DNA of 64,000 bases from positions 222,127-286,126 of the forward strand of contig NW_005179004.1 of the NCBI RefSeq assembly GCF_000350225.1. The letters run 5' to 3'. The position numbers and the translations under genes were made by a program. This document shows positions 9,547-21,568 of this stretch, in pieces. Below the pieces are notes generated by a model, which saw nothing but the letters and a program-made list of their open reading frames with translations, ran no database searches and was not told the origin of the DNA. Position 1 is the first letter of the stretch. Every line of letters starts with the position of its first letter. The stretch comes from Chondrus crispus (Eukaryota > Rhodophyta > Florideophyceae > Gigartinales > Gigartinaceae).

Positions 9547-10512
9547 ATGGATCAAGAGACACAGACTCCGTTTGGGAACCCCCGTCCTCTCAAACGGCAA
9601 CAGTCACGGCTCCCGTCTCCCACCCCCTCACTCCATGCCAGAACAGGCAGCCGTCCCCGACCAAGAAGCCTCGCCGCCGGATGCCGCGGAGCAGGGCAAC
9701 GTTGAGCAATCGACTGCGACCGAAAGCCTCGTTGCATAAGAACCACCGCATGTCCACGCGGATACGTCCGAGGACCCCGCGATCACTCCCATCACAGCCG
9801 CATCCTTCCACACGCCCGAAGTCGTCTCCAACGTAAAGGGCGTGTCTGTGGACGTCTCGCTCGACCGTGGCGCCCCCCCCGACATCGACGTCGTCTCCGA
9901 CTCGGATCACACGCACGCATCCCAGCCGCTCTCGGGGCCACATCGCGTTCCGGACGTCGATCGCGACTCCGACGCGATCCTGGGCAAGGAGGACCCCATC
10001 GATGTCGACGGGACGGAGGATAGCTTCGACGAGGCCGACGACGATGACGTGGCCGACGTTGTCGATGAAGACGTCGATGAGGACGACGCGAACAGCGCGA
10101 GTGAACGTGAGGATGGGAAGAGGGGAGATACAATTGATTGGACGGAAAGTGTCGAGAGAACCCCACCGACGAAGAGACGCGACATGGGGGATGTGGAGGA
10201 GCACTCCGAGGTGGAAGAGGAGGTGCACGAGGAGGACAGTGAGCACGAGGATGCCGAAGAGCATGAGGACGGCTTGCACACCCCGTCAGATGGGGGCCAT
10301 GGCGAGGATGACGCCGCTAGCTCGTATGCGGACGCAGCGGATGTGGCTGAGGGGGAGGTTGATATTGACAAGCATGAGGCAGACAAGGCTAGCGGCGAGG
10401 GCGAAGACGCTGCAGAAACCACCGTCCACCCCGGGGACAAGGGAGTTACACCGATCACAGCAATTAACCTGGACCAACTTAATTCTGAGGCCCCTTTTTC
10501 AGGTCTATAACC
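9547..10512 (+). pseudogene. Acidic, low-complexity protein gene, disrupted
   Basis: An ATG at 9547 starts MDQETQTPFGNPRPLKRQQS, a plausible N-terminus. The text then jumps frame near 9635 into PEQAAVPDQEASPPDAAEQ, meets a TAA at 9737-9739, and continues as a long Asp/Glu-rich frame (runs such as DEADDDDVADVVDEDVDEDD and HSEVEEEVHEEDSEHEDAEEHED). The last residues, from ITAINLDQ on, are contributed by an inserted MITE. The acidic character suggests a nuclear or chromatin-associated protein, but no domain is recognisable. One frameshift, one stop and a transposon-derived end make it a likely pseudogene. Confidence 0.55.
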
Positions 10513-10898
10513 ATATTTAACATGGTCCGGATTAATTGTGAACCCAGATTAATATATGGTCAAATCAGATATAACATGGTCCAGTTTATTTGTGAACCAC
10601 TGGATTAACCTTGATTTCTAACATTGCTGACAAGTATTCAAGAAATTACGGCTCTACTTCTTGCCCATTGAAATGGACACGATGCTTGAATATTATTGTC
10701 TGCAGCTCAGAAAAGAGCTGCTTCTCCTCCCAAAGACCATATCGAGGCAGCGACATGCGTTCTTGCCCTTTTTGAACTCTAAAGGCGACTTATCATAAGA
10801 TTGTTTCCTCCAGGTCAAAACCAATAATAACCTGGTCCAGTTTATTTCTGAACCCAGGTTAATATATAGACCAAGGTTAATTGCTGTGATCAGGTGTA
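10447..10898. mobile_element. 452 bp MITE with 24 bp inverted termini
   Basis: The left end TACACCGATCACAGCAATTA pairs with the right end (10875-10898), which reads the same in reverse complement with one extra T after TACACC. GAGT (10443-10446 and 10899-10902) flanks both ends as a 4 bp target duplication. Inside, three related blocks built on ACATGGTCCAGTTTATTTGT and GAACCCA occur in direct and inverted orientation. No coding capacity is present. It inserted into the 3' end of the acidic-protein gene. Confidence 0.8.
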
Positions 10899-11066
10899 GA
10901 GTTGATTCCAAGGGAGACGTTGGACAGTTGTTTTGTTGTTATTTTTAAAAATCACCAATTTTTGCCGTTTCTAAATATCGCACACTGTCCAATTGCGGAA
11001 CGCTTTCGTCACTCCTCGGGAGGCCATGAACATGATCATTCCCGAACCGCAACACGCTTTACGGTA

Positions 11067-13307
11067 CCGTTCTCATCGGCATAATTTGGGCACGTTAAGG
11101 AATCTCCCAAATTCTTTATTTTCAATATCAAATTCGAACTTTTTTGTCGACAGAAGAGACGTCTTCGTCACGTCGCACACCTCATCCGGCACAATTTGGG
11201 TACCCCCTCTTCGCCCAACTCATCGGGGTTGTGACAAACCCAGTAAGCTTTTTGTTGCCGAGTGCTCACTTCTCTGAGATAGTGTCCGTGGAGCACCCGT
11301 TAGAGCAACAAAAGCAGGTTCACGCCACCTGCTTATCGGGATATCGTCTATTGAAGCGCACCACAGAGGGACTCCCAGCACACTGGATATTTTCTTGGTC
11401 CACATTTTCGTCTACCCTATCCCTCCACGTCCCTCTCCTTCCCCCGTTACGGCCATTTAAGTGGCCTCCTGTAGCTTGAATCGGACGTAATGGATCTCTA
11501 CGCACTGTCGGAGTACGCAAAGCCGCCTCCTGCGACGCGCCACCTTTTTTACGAGCTTTTCGTGTCTCAATGGACACTTTCGGCGCAGAGATTTCTGCTG
11601 TCAATATCCTCTGTACTCTATAGTCCGACTGGAGAATAGAAGAAACTTCTGCAAGTGCTCTAAAAGCTGGGACGGACCCATATGTAAGGCGATGTATGCG
11701 CCCCTGGAGCAAGTTATTCTGCCTCCTATCACATTCTGTGGCTGTTCCATGTGTCACATTCACTTCCTGATTCACTAATTGGTTACCAGAGAATACTGTC
11801 GAGACACTGTTTGATGTTGGAGGCGAAATAAACTGCAGAAATCTGTAGTTCATTGGCCACAAACCGCAAGCGACGAATGATTTTCTTGCGTCCTCGGCTG
11901 TGAGAGATTGGTATCCAACAACGGCCAGCTTTATCTTGTAAGCTGTGTTTGCCCAAGATAAGTACGGCATAGAAAGCAATTCGTCCCGGGTGCTTCGAAC
12001 GGTCTTTTGAAATCTCTTATTAACAAATTCGTCACAAGGCTGCAAAATATGTGTAGTGTTTGCAGGAAGCCTTACCATTACGATGTTCATATTTTGACAT
12101 GCCTCGAGCCACTCCAATCCATTTATAGAACGGTGACCGTCAACGAGGAGAAGCATGGACTTCCCCATTTCAATATTTTTTCCAGCACGTGCATTGATAT
12201 GCTCGACTACTTTCACAATAATTTCACTGTTTATCGAGCCGCATTTTGTGACGTGCAGGGCGGCATCAGAGGGGAACCATCCCTCCTCACACAACCAGTG
12301 GGGTACTACTTGCTTGTCAGAGAAGTCCGTCTTATCCAAAGGCTTTTTCCATGCCTTCACCACTCGTTTTCCGGATGCTATCAAAAAAGGGGAGCAATAT
12401 TCCCACAAGCAGCAACGGCAATCCGGACTGTTACGTGCTTCCCAGGGTCCCTAATAATCCTCCGCGTTTCTCCGTTGTTAGTATCGGAAGATGCATAGCA
12501 CCTCACTTTGCGCCCATATTCCCCTGAGACGGCCGTTTGGTCCCAGTTCCAGATGCGTCTGGGGTCTAAAAAAAGAGTGGGGTCGTCTTGCTCAACTTTT
12601 TTCAGTTCACGCTCCAACGTGGCGAAGTGATCATGGTTCTGGGCAGACAGACGGGCTGTCGACACATTCTCAGCTACGCGATAAGCCAAGGACCTATTAC
12701 GAGCTCGAAAAGCTCGTACTGTGTCGGCAGCTGGCAGTCCTCTGGCATAAGTGGGGGTCCGATCACCGGCAATACGACCATGCACGGCGGTTATGGTATC
12801 ATTGCCTACTGCGAACTCTTGATCGGCAGCCTGTAGAGTACGATTCACGATCATGTTTTCTTCAAAAGAAGAAAGTATTGGTTTGCGACCCAGATGATGG
12901 TCCTCCGGATTTAGGAGCTTTTCTAGCTCGGGCTTGTTGGAGGAATCATACGCATTTTTTATCCTCGTCGCTGTGGTTCTTGAAACACCAGTCTTTCTGA
13001 AGGCCTTGAGAGCGGAATAGCCCTCCTTAATGTACGAGAGGAGGCTTTCCCTTCGCATGCGCTCGGCTTTTCTCCGCGAGATTCTCTTCTTGTAGGCTTG
13101 AGTTTGCGCGCGCGTAGATGGCGGCATATTGTGTTTCAGGCGCAATTGGCCAGCTAGGGATCCAGGAAGAGGTCCCAGCTGAGGCTGGGAAAAGTAGAAA
13201 GGATTCAGGGGGAGGATCGACGGAATGGGGATAAGCGATAGGCCTAGCGTTGGAACTTTGGGGGTACCCAAATTGCCCCATTACCCAAATTATGCCGATG
13301 AGAAGGG
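11067..13307 (-). mobile_element. Tigger/pogo-like (Tc1/mariner superfamily) element, complete with TIRs
   Basis: The left end CCGTTCTCATCGGCATAATT (11067 onward, 24 bp TIR) and the inverted right end (13284-13307) differ at one position. Both are flanked by TA (11065-11066 and 13308-13309), the expected target duplication. A subterminal GGGGTACCCAAATT-type motif also occurs near both ends. The transposase is encoded on the minus strand. Length is 2241 bp, close to the usual size for pogo elements. Confidence 0.92.
11320..13127 (-). pseudogene. Pogo-type transposase (HTH plus DDE_1), single frameshift
   Basis: The likely start is the ATG at 13127 (MPPSTRAQTQAYKKR). A psq/CENP-B-like helix-turn-helix follows (SYIKEGYSALKAFRKTGVS). 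The DDE_1 domain has WNWDQTAVSGE (first Asp), LLLVDGHRS (second Asp) and LPANTTHILQPCDEFVNKRF (third Asp). A six-T run at about 12384-12389 shifts the frame: the upstream part stops at 12381, while the downstream part (CSPFLIASGKR onward) is read in the next frame to 11320. All three catalytic Asp residues are present. The protein could be restored only by frameshifting, so either the copy is recently inactivated or the homopolymer count is wrong. Confidence 0.87.
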
Positions 13308-13309
13308 TA

Positions 13310-14888
13310 CATTACAAACATCGAATCAACAGTCATGATTCCAAAAATCGAAAACTTTATGGGTATGCAGTGCACAGCCGTCCCCTGCGCATGCAAACGT
13401 AACTAATCGCCACTCTTCTTTCCTGAACCCCGCGCAACCCACCTCCGTCTTTTTCAACCGTCTTGCGTCCCTTATTTTGAACCTGACACGACACGAACGT
13501 CTCCAACGTTCATCTCCAACTCCTCCTCATCGATGATATGACGTGAGAATAGGGAGGCTTAATACTCAACGGTCTCCACTCAAGATCCTCTTGTTGATCG
13601 GGCGGCTAGAGCCCTCACCCTACGCTGCATGACATTTCAGGGCTCCACGTTTCCTACAATAGCGTATGAACGTTGGCCGTACTCACGAAAAACGTCTCGA
13701 CTTACTCGTGTGTCATCGATCTTCTCTGGAATTTTTTCAAACAGTGCTGATCAAGACCCTTCAATTCTCCCAGTTGCCAGCTTCCTTTAAGTCATATTGG
13801 CTGCTTCTACCCAAGTTCTTCACAACCAGCACTAGAGGCAACTCAAATGCGATCCAGAGGGTAGCTTCTAACATTCAGCTCTCACATCCTCTTCACGCAA
13901 GAGTTTTCATGGTATCTTCTTTGCATCTATTCTTTACACAGGCGTTTTCCTAATCCTCTACCAGTTCATTCATGGTATACCCGACATATACTACTTTTTA
14001 ATCCGGAGGACTTAGATCGCGTTTCTCATGCGGTACAGTACTTTCAAATCTCTGACCTTCCAAGCGACGTCGCCATCTTTCCGCCAGCTTTATCCGCCAC
14101 CACCAAAAGCTTACGAATATGAGTCGCTCTGTTTTTCTTCATGGATCAAGGCCTGGTTCACCGTATAATCGCCAGCGTATTTAAACATTCCGTTAAACGT
14201 AAGTACTTTTCAGGAACTCCAGTACTCGTTTTGTGTCCACCGAAAGCCCAAGTAGGGAATTATCTACAATGGAGCCCTTTCGCTTCAATTTGTACAGGAT
14301 CTCACTTTCGCTCTTCGTCTCAGAACGCATTGAAGAAGGAAGATTCAAGATCATCACCAATGCGATTACTCTCTTGCTATGTTACAATATTCGCGTACAT
14401 TTGCATTTCATCACGGGGTACCTCGGGGGCTACATGCGATGGACTATTGATTCTGTCCTATTATTCAGTTCTCAGAATTGTTACATAGAGTCCTGTGTCA
14501 CGGCGATAAAAGTATTCGATAACAACGCAGGTATGTTTTGGGGAAATAACACATTCATATTGATCTCGAATAACTGATGCCACAGCTCACTTCAACTGTT
14601 CCTAGTCTACTTTTACTTTTCTCACATGTGTGGAGAATAGTCGGGATGGAGCTAGTAAGTACAGCACGCAGAAATCCAGACGTATCAATCTTGGGGTCCC
14701 GTCATAAACATTCCCAGACTCACTTAACCTTGTGTTATGACGTGCAAAAGGGAAAACCGTGTACGTTTTCTACTCTTTCCTCATGGAATATTTTTGTATC
14801 GCTCAAGTGTGCGTCATTTTATTTTGTCTGAGGAGTTCACAAGGCCAATATTCTGCTCCGTATTTCTCGCCATAGAGCAGTGGTCGCT
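13310..14888. other. No recognisable gene
   Basis: Frames are short and I recognise no protein motif, repeat with clear termini, or RNA gene. Confidence 0.5.
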
Positions 14889-15925
14889 TTAAGCACATGA
14901 AACTGCACGACAGCGACCACGCTGGGAAACAGCCCTCATGCTTCCCCGTCCACGGCCTGTTCCAACAGCCCTTTTGCTACCCCGTTCACGGCCTCTTCCA
15001 CGGCCCCTTCCAGGCCCACGACTACAATCGCTATCACGGATACGGGTATGCCCAGTTGTGGAAACACCGCTCATCCTCATCCGCTTCAGGGCTGGTTCAG
15101 GCGCATCATCTCCGATATCTGAGGTCTCGACTGCTGGCTTTTCATGAGCTGATGAAATTATTTCATCACTGCGCATGGGTCTTTCTCCAGAATCTGCAGC
15201 TGCACTTGTTAAATTCATGTGAGCACCCACAGAATTGGCCATCTGGATGCTCGCATTTGCACCCAGTGGCTTCTTGGACTTCATGCGCTGCTCAGCGAGA
15301 CTTCGTATAGCCCATTTGTTTGCGGTTTGCCTGAATACCACGAAATCTGGGGACATTGATGCTGCCTTGATAACATATTCACATTGTATCTTATGCATCG
15401 TTCTAGCCGCAGTAGCCCAGGTGAGACTTCTATAATCATCCCCAATCTTGTGCAGCAAAATTAGGTCCAGTGCGTCCTTCGTATCACAATTCAACTTTTT
15501 ATCCGGAACGCCCTCTAGAAACTGGATGTACTTCTCGGGGCCGTCTCGTATCTTCGAATTGCGCGCTGCGATCTCTTCGCGAACGGTGAACGCCACGTTT
15601 GGGTTTTGCGTGTACGACGCACCTCGGCTCGGGCTTGGAGTTGGCGGAAGACATGAAGAGGGCTCTAAATGGTCCAGTCTCCGGTTGACCTTATGAATTC
15701 TTTCTTCAATTCAAATAAGATCTCATCTTTTGCCTTTTCGATATAGCGGTCGAGGGGAGTGGATGTTGGCATACTGCCGCAGAGTACAACGATTAAGAGC
15801 AGTGCGCCGACGGGGATGAGGGTTGAGGAACGTTGATTTGCAACAAGGGAGTGTTTTGGAGTGGTTTTTTGCCCGGGCCGCGCTTCATACGACAGATTAT
15901 TTATCCCTTTCGCTTGGAACATCAA
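14889..15925 (-). pseudogene. Unrecognised protein with Arg/Gly-rich tail
   Basis: A minus-strand frame from 15925 has a hydrophobic segment (LIPVGALLLIVVLCGS) and a charged helix (YIEKAKDEILFELKKEF). After an apparent one-base shift near 15687 it continues as VNRRLDHLEP and QNPNVAFTVREEIAARN, through a helical region (TMHKIQCEYVIKAASMS), to a tail rich in RGRGRG and RGS (about 14900-15000). The tail looks like an RNA-binding RGG region. No family is recognised; element-encoded gag-like protein and host protein are both possible. The stretch 15926-16376 shows nothing further. Confidence 0.4.
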
Positions 15926-16376
15926 TTGGATTTAGGCTTCGGATTTTGCTTCGTGTTGAAGACAGCACTGGAATTTTCGTTCGAGGTTGTGTGTTTAGAT
16001 CCTATTTCTCGTCGATTCTGGTTTTGGGATGGAAGTTGAAGGTACAGCTTTCGTTGCAATGTCCCACGAATTCCTGGCTCGTTGAAGTGTTCCACACAAT
16101 TCGAAAGCACGATTTCCCTCGTCCAGAGAGCCAAAGCAGTGAGACATAGACGCCATATCAGTCTCAGGACAGAAACTTATGGTGCGTGGGCCCCGTGTCG
16201 AACGTTGCGCCTATCTTTGAGGATCTTCCTAACACTGCTACTTCACCATTTCGCCAGGGTGTAAATTTTTGTGAGACAGAGGTGTGCACCAAAAACCGTG
16301 GTGAAGTAATCATATTGGCTGAGACAGCATTTCAATTCCCGGTTAGAAGGTTGGGTTCTTTGAGAACGAAACCAAC

Positions 16377-19300
16377 ATGCCAACTAAATATGTGTGTTTG
16401 CCCACATATGGATGCCCGTGTTATCCGCGTGGCAGGGCTGTCTCACGCACGACTATGTTGAATCATAGAAGAAATGCGAATAAATCTCTGCCCGCTAAAG
16501 GTCTGGAGAGAGATCTCGCATGGGGTCCTTTGGAAGCAAATGCGATGGCTGTGCGTGTTCAATACGAAATTGAGATGGATAAGGGTATGCACCCATGCAG
16601 TTCTGACATACGTGCCGAGAGAAACGATCCTGACTCCCCCAAAATTTCCGGCGCAATACTGGCGAACAGTACAGACGCGGCTTGTGCAACCTCTAATGTC
16701 TTGGAACTGTCCCCTCCATCGTCTGCGCATAAATCATCCCTACACCACATGGATGTTGAACACGAATTCATGATGCCTAAAGGCGAAATATGGCACGGTT
16801 ATGAAGAATTTGGGGAAGTCTTCGATAGTGGGTCAGATGGAGAGAATGGTGGAGTTATGTTTGAAAATCTAGAAGACACAGGGCCGGGAACATTTTATGT
16901 CCCGTGTCTTCTTGATGCTGAAGAGAGAGAGCCTGCGATCGAATTTCGTGATGGCTGCTCCTCGGATGAATCAGAAAAATACATGGCTCTAGAAAACTTC
17001 GATGGTTCACGGTACACGTCGTCCGCTTTTGACATGTGGGCTTTCGAAAATCGAGGGGTGGTAGACTTGGCAATAAAGCATGGCATGACAGAGAGTGCCA
17101 TGAGCGACTTGATGGTAATAATGAAAGCACCTTAAAAGTGCTGGAAGACTATTACGGCCAACTTACGAGAGGACTCGGGAATCAATGGCTGTATCAGGGA
17201 CTATCCTATATGCCCAGGTCATATGTGCTTTTACGATGACAGCGTCATGACTTGTTCGATATGTCACTCCGCACGTACATTGACAGAAGGTCGGGACACC
17301 ATACGAATGTCTTGGATGAGACTGGCGCCAAGAATCCAGCATTGTTTTGAGAACAAAGCAAAGTGTGAGCAGTTATACGACTACTTGTCATCCACAGAAT
17401 TTGCATGCAGGAATCGCGTTCGAGATTTTTTTATGCAGCAGCGTATCGCCGGATTTCTGAGCTTTATGGGGGGAGGAGGCTGTTGAGGACGACATATTTT
17501 TGGCTGTATCGACAGATGGGTTCCAAGCTTTTCGAAACAAGTCGTACGATGTTTGGCCGATCGCTGCCATTGTCTGTAACCTGCCTCCGCACATACAACT
17601 CGATGTGAAAAATATCGTTCCGTTTGCGTTTATACCGGGCCCATTTGAGCCTACCATCTTGCAGTCGTTCATCGAACCGCTTGTACAAGAGCTGGAAGAG
17701 ATAAATGCAGACGGGGGACAGGATTTTGCGTTCTATGAGGGCGTCACCCGCCGCATACGCGTGCACCTCGTATGGTTTTCAGGGGATCTTCCCGCTGTCA
17801 AAAAGGTTGCTGGGATTAAGGGCATAACGGAAAGCGACCGTGTCGCTTCTGTCATATCGAGGGGGTTTACTGCGAGGAGCGCAGGCATATCTACTATCCA
17901 GCAAAGTTGCGCTCCGAAGCGGGTGGCCCGATAAACACGCGTGTCAATATCAGGTCTCTCCAGGTACGGACGGTTCAAGAAACTAGAGACAAGTCCGCTG
18001 AGCTCTCGAGACTCTCTGGGCAACGAAGAGCAGATCTTCAGACTGCCACTAGCATAGTCGAAGACTCAGTGTTGTTCAGACTAACAAATATTGCGCCCTA
18101 CATGTCCTTGCCCATTGACATCATGCACTTGTTTTACAATATTGGGAAGGATATGCCTCGGCTATAGTGCTCGGGAGGAAACGATTCGTTTTGTCTTTGA
18201 AGGAATGCTATGAAGGAAATTGACCAAGAGCTTCAGCGCTTTGATGGCGGAGTCCCCAGCCAGCTCTATTGCCGACCGAGGGCTTTGAGCAAGCACGGGA
18301 TTGGAAATCTGCAGAAATTAAAAACTTCACTTTGTCCTACAGCCTCATTGCTCTACATGGGTTCCTTCCAGATTCATATATATCGGGATGGGCTCTTTTT
18401 GTGGAGCTTGTCGATCTTTTCTGGCGACCAGTACTCACTGAGTATGACATTAGAGAAGTTGGAAGGCTGTCAAGAGCGTTCTACGAACACTACGGGAGGG
18501 AATATTTCAGGTATCAGCGGGACTGTATGGGGTTGTGTAAGTATGTTTTCCCTTTGCTTCTGCACCTTGAGGTGGAGGTGGACATTCGCGAGAATGGTCC
18601 ACCTGTCGGGTACTCTCAGTACTGGATGGAACGTTACATAGGATGGATTTTGGGAAGACTCAACGCCAGAAGATTGCCAGCCCCGTCCTTGTTCAAAAAT
18701 GCTGTCGTCCATGAGGCGGTCAAGGCAAAGTTTAAGATGCCTTTCAATAAACAAGGGGGGAGTTTCACAAATAACAAGGCAGAGGGGGTTTTCGCGTTAT
18801 GGGCGCGGCGCACAATCATAGACTCGATGCCAGCAATGCAAGCGACCAGCGTCTTTTTACAATGCTTCAGGGGTATCTCACTCGTAAGTATGAAGGCATA
18901 ACAAATGCGGAGGCTGAAGACATACTGGGAACGATGAAGTATTGCCATTTCCGCGCAAGGGTGCAGTTTATCTGCGGATCTACTGCGCAGACGTCCACTG
19001 CATTTTATGACGTTCGTCATTGGAGTCGCACTAATCACCAAGTACGAGCGAGTTGTTATTTGGCCTGTGAAATGAATGGTGAACTTGAAGGGGCCCTGTA
19101 TATCTACTACGGTAGACTTCTAAAGCTAGTATCGTTTGAGGTAGATGTGGACTCGGCCTTGGCCCGGAGATGGAGCCATTGGCAGGACACTTATGAGGTC
19201 GGTGTTTTTGACTGGGTGGCGGGGATGGAGATTGGGACACAACGACAGATCTTTAAGAACTGTGAGGGAATGAAAGCATTTTCGGCAAGCTCTGTGGGGG

Positions 19301-19518
19301 ACTTGACGATCATACGGCGCCTTATCAGCGTCGTAGATCACACGGTGCCAAGTGCCGCAGTGAGGGAATTTCCGCTTGGAAGCCGGCCAGCAGTACGGCG
19401 TGGGAGGAGACGCTGCTACTTCGCGGATGATAATTCGCGCGTGAATGCGTTGTTGGATTCGGCAATTTCATCCGGAGACGGTAAGAACAGGGTCTTGCGC
19501 GGCATCAGGGGCCGGTGA
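16377..19518 (+). pseudogene. CACTA/EnSpm TNP2-type transposase, multiply frameshifted
   Basis: The first frame (16377-17135) has a zinc-finger-like start (YVCLPTYGCPCYPRGRAVS) and an acidic middle. After a frame change a Cys cluster appears (CSICHS), then FLAVSTDGFQAFRNKSYDVW and IVCNLPPHIQLDVKNIVPFA (17490-17640). These are the core of transposase family tnp2 (PF02992), with its catalytic Asp in STDG. Another shift near 17817 brings GHNGKRPCRFCHIEGVYCEE (a Cys/His cluster typical of TNP2) and PYMSLPIDIMHLFYNIGKD. The C-terminal part (18269-18901) contains VGYSQYWMERYIGWILGRLN, a CACTA hallmark, and the last frame ends at 19518. At least four shifts occur. Neither CACTA terminus is identified with confidence. 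Confidence 0.8.
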
Positions 19519-20174
19519 TGTTTGGAATGTAACTGGGGAAGAGTCATAGGGACACTGGTCACAGAGCCAATTTACCTATTGAGGGATTGAAGTGGGGAGA
19601 CGTGGTGCGCTGGCATTTCATTGCGGTTTTTCGTTTGCAGACTGGAGCGTATCTAGGAAGAGGAAAAGATCACATTCAGGCTAAATCTTCTTGCGGATCT
19701 CAAGAGGCTGAAGTGTATGGATACAACTGTGAGCATGGCGAACTGCAAAAGAACGGACACTCGCAAATGAAGCCCGATTCAATGGCTACAGTGGTACGAT
19801 TCTGAGTAAACCCAAAAGAAAAGATGAGTGTGATGTGCGCGTCGACGAGGTATCCGGGAGTGGGTCGTAGCCCCCATAACGCCATGAAATCCCCGGCTTG
19901 TATGTACCCTAATGAGTTTGTGTTTCTATGTCTGTAACGGGTGTCAAAGATGAGGTCGCTTTCATCGACGGGGGAGGGCCATGTGATCACCCCAGAAACA
20001 ATGCATGATCCCATTGCGGGCACAATTGCAAAACGTCACGCCTGCTGCCGGTGTAGCGCGACACTTGTCACAGCAGTAAATAACCATCACATGAAGGTCA
20101 AATTACACTCCAAAATATTTTATTTTTTCTTGTAGGGCGGTCGGCTTCTCTTCCTGCGGGAGCTGCTACGACGT
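19519..20174. other. Spacer between the CACTA relic and gypsy gag-pro
   Basis: No gene is recognised. TTTTCTTGTAG at 20127-20137 resembles an inverted CACTA end (CTACAAGAAAA) but lacks the final TG and a partner on the left. Confidence 0.4.
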
Positions 20175-20687
20175 TCACTTCGCCATTTTGCGTCCGTGCC
20201 TCGAGGGTGTAACTCCCGTGAGCGCTACGGACGGCGCGTGATGGAACAGCACCTTCCTCTGCGGTGGGAGGATCGCCTTCACGTGCCGATCTGAGAACGT
20301 AGTTCCAAGCATACAGTCCACGGCGAGGTTGTTGACGACCAAGAACGGTACGCGCGCGACGAATTTATCGATCCGGACGTACAGCTTGAGCTCGCCAAGG
20401 GCCTTCATCGACCAATTCGAGGCGTCGACGAGCGGCGGGTTCCGTGCCCTCTTGATGCCAGCGCGCCCGGCTTTGGCCACACATCGTAGGTGGATGAGAT
20501 TTGGGCCGGCACCTGAATCTAGAACCGGCGCAATGGCGCGCATCAGCGCGCGTCGTTTTCCGACCGTTGCCGTGACCTTGTAATCGTGTTTCCTGAATAA
20601 ACAAGTAGGTGCTTGTTCCGCCGGGCCCTGCGATTGCGCCTGTACCGATGTGGCCGATGGGGTGCTTTGGTTGGCAAGTTTTGGCAC
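20175..20687 (-). CDS. Ty3/gypsy aspartic protease (3' end of gag-pro)
   Basis: The frame contains VLDSGAGPNLI, the retropepsin active-site loop with DSGA in place of DTGA. It is followed by a flap-like stretch and VPFLVVNNLAVDCMLGTTFSD, the usual C-terminal hydrophobic-Gly block. It ends KMAK-stop and is not followed by a reverse transcriptase. It lies directly downstream of the zinc-knuckle frame on the same strand. The first ATG is poorly defined, so it is probably the end of a gag-pro reading frame. Confidence 0.7.
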   Translation of the reverse strand: MPKLANQSTPSATSVQAQSQGPAEQAPTCLFRKHDYKVTATVGKRRALMRAIAPVLDSGAGPNLIHLRCVAKAGRAGIKRARNPPLVDASNWSMKALGELKLYVRIDKFVARVPFLVVNNLAVDCMLGTTFSDRHVKAILPPQRKVLFHHAPSVALTGVTPSRHGRKMAK

Positions 20688-20707
20688 GAGGACGATATTC
20701 GACGCCT

Positions 20708-21544
20708 CTATACGTGCTCCTCGGCTTCCCCCGTCAACGTAAGGTCCTCGGGGCCCTCGTCCGCCAATGGCAGCGCGGTTTTTTCCGACGGAACGGTCTC
20801 GCGCGGCTCGACCTCGTTAATTTCCGTCAGAGCCTGCTGGCGCGAATTTCGCCAAGCGGTAGGCGGTTGGCGCTCGAACTGCGAACCCGGGCAGATACCT
20901 TGACAGATCCGAAGCTTTTGATAATTGGGCTCGTGGTCCTCCAAAAGCTTCGGCCGCAGCGCGCTATCCGCCACCACAGGGCATTGTTCCTGGCGGTGAG
21001 TTAGGTCTAGACAGAACCGACACGGTGTGGGTCCAGTTAATCCTTGGTTGGTGAAGCGGACCGGCTGCTTCTGTACTAGCCTTCCGTACGTATATAAGCG
21101 CGCATCACCTTGGTGGGCGGGCGCCATCGGTGCACCGGCCGGGGACGAAGCAGTTGATAGATGGTTACTAGTCGGCGGCGAGCTAAGCCAGATCTGTGTC
21201 GCCGACTGGTCCGTCACGGCCAGTATCGTCTCCGTTTCGGTTCTGCGCGCTGTCGGGAGTTCCGATAGCGACTTGACCGATAGCACGGGCCTGGTCCGCG
21301 CGTTGCCTGTAAATATTCTTACCGTATCGTACGGTCCTTGAGGCGCCGCGTCCGAGGTCGCCTGTCTTCGGCCCGAGCGGTTGTTCTCGCCTAGCGCCTG
21401 CGCATGGTAAGTTGCCACCGCTTGGTTATCCACGCTCGGATGAGTCCCTAAATAATTGCGCACCTGTGGGCACGTCGCAGGCAGAAGTCCCACAACGAAA
21501 AGGGACTTCAAGTGCTTATCCCAAAATACCGTTCCGCGTCGCAA
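20708..21544 (-). CDS. Ty3/gypsy Gag with CCHC zinc knuckle
   Basis: The frame includes CRFCLDLTHRQEQCP, a CX2CX4HX4C zinc knuckle at about 21000-21045, in a Pro/Thr/Ser-rich nucleocapsid-like context. Acidic text (EINEVEPRETVPSEK, LADEGPEDLTLTGEAEE) leads to the protease frame. Upstream it is separated from the N-terminal gag region by frame breaks. No clear initiator is visible. Confidence 0.65.
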   Translation of the reverse strand: MRRGTVFWDKHLKSLFVVGLLPATCPQVRNYLGTHPSVDNQAVATYHAQALGENNRSGRRQATSDAAPQGPYDTVRIFTGNARTRPVLSVKSLSELPTARRTETETILAVTDQSATQIWLSSPPTSNHLSTASSPAGAPMAPAHQGDARLYTYGRLVQKQPVRFTNQGLTGPTPCRFCLDLTHRQEQCPVVADSALRPKLLEDHEPNYQKLRICQGICPGSQFERQPPTAWRNSRQQALTEINEVEPRETVPSEKTALPLADEGPEDLTLTGEAEEHV

Positions 21545-21568
21545 CGATTTGTCCCACAGATGGGTACT

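Noticed and set aside
9590-10458. Long minus-strand frames opposite the acidic protein
   Set aside because: They mirror the Asp/Glu codon runs as Ser/Val-rich text; the plus-strand frame has the biologically sensible composition.
16377-16460. The Cys-rich start of the CACTA-type protein as a separate secreted peptide
   Set aside because: There is no signal peptide, and the cysteine pattern fits the zinc-finger-like N-terminus of TNP2-type transposases that follows in the same orientation.
20127-20137. TTTTCTTGTAG as the right terminus of the CACTA element
   Set aside because: The terminal TG is missing and no matching CACTACAAG-type end was found on the left; kept only as a remark.
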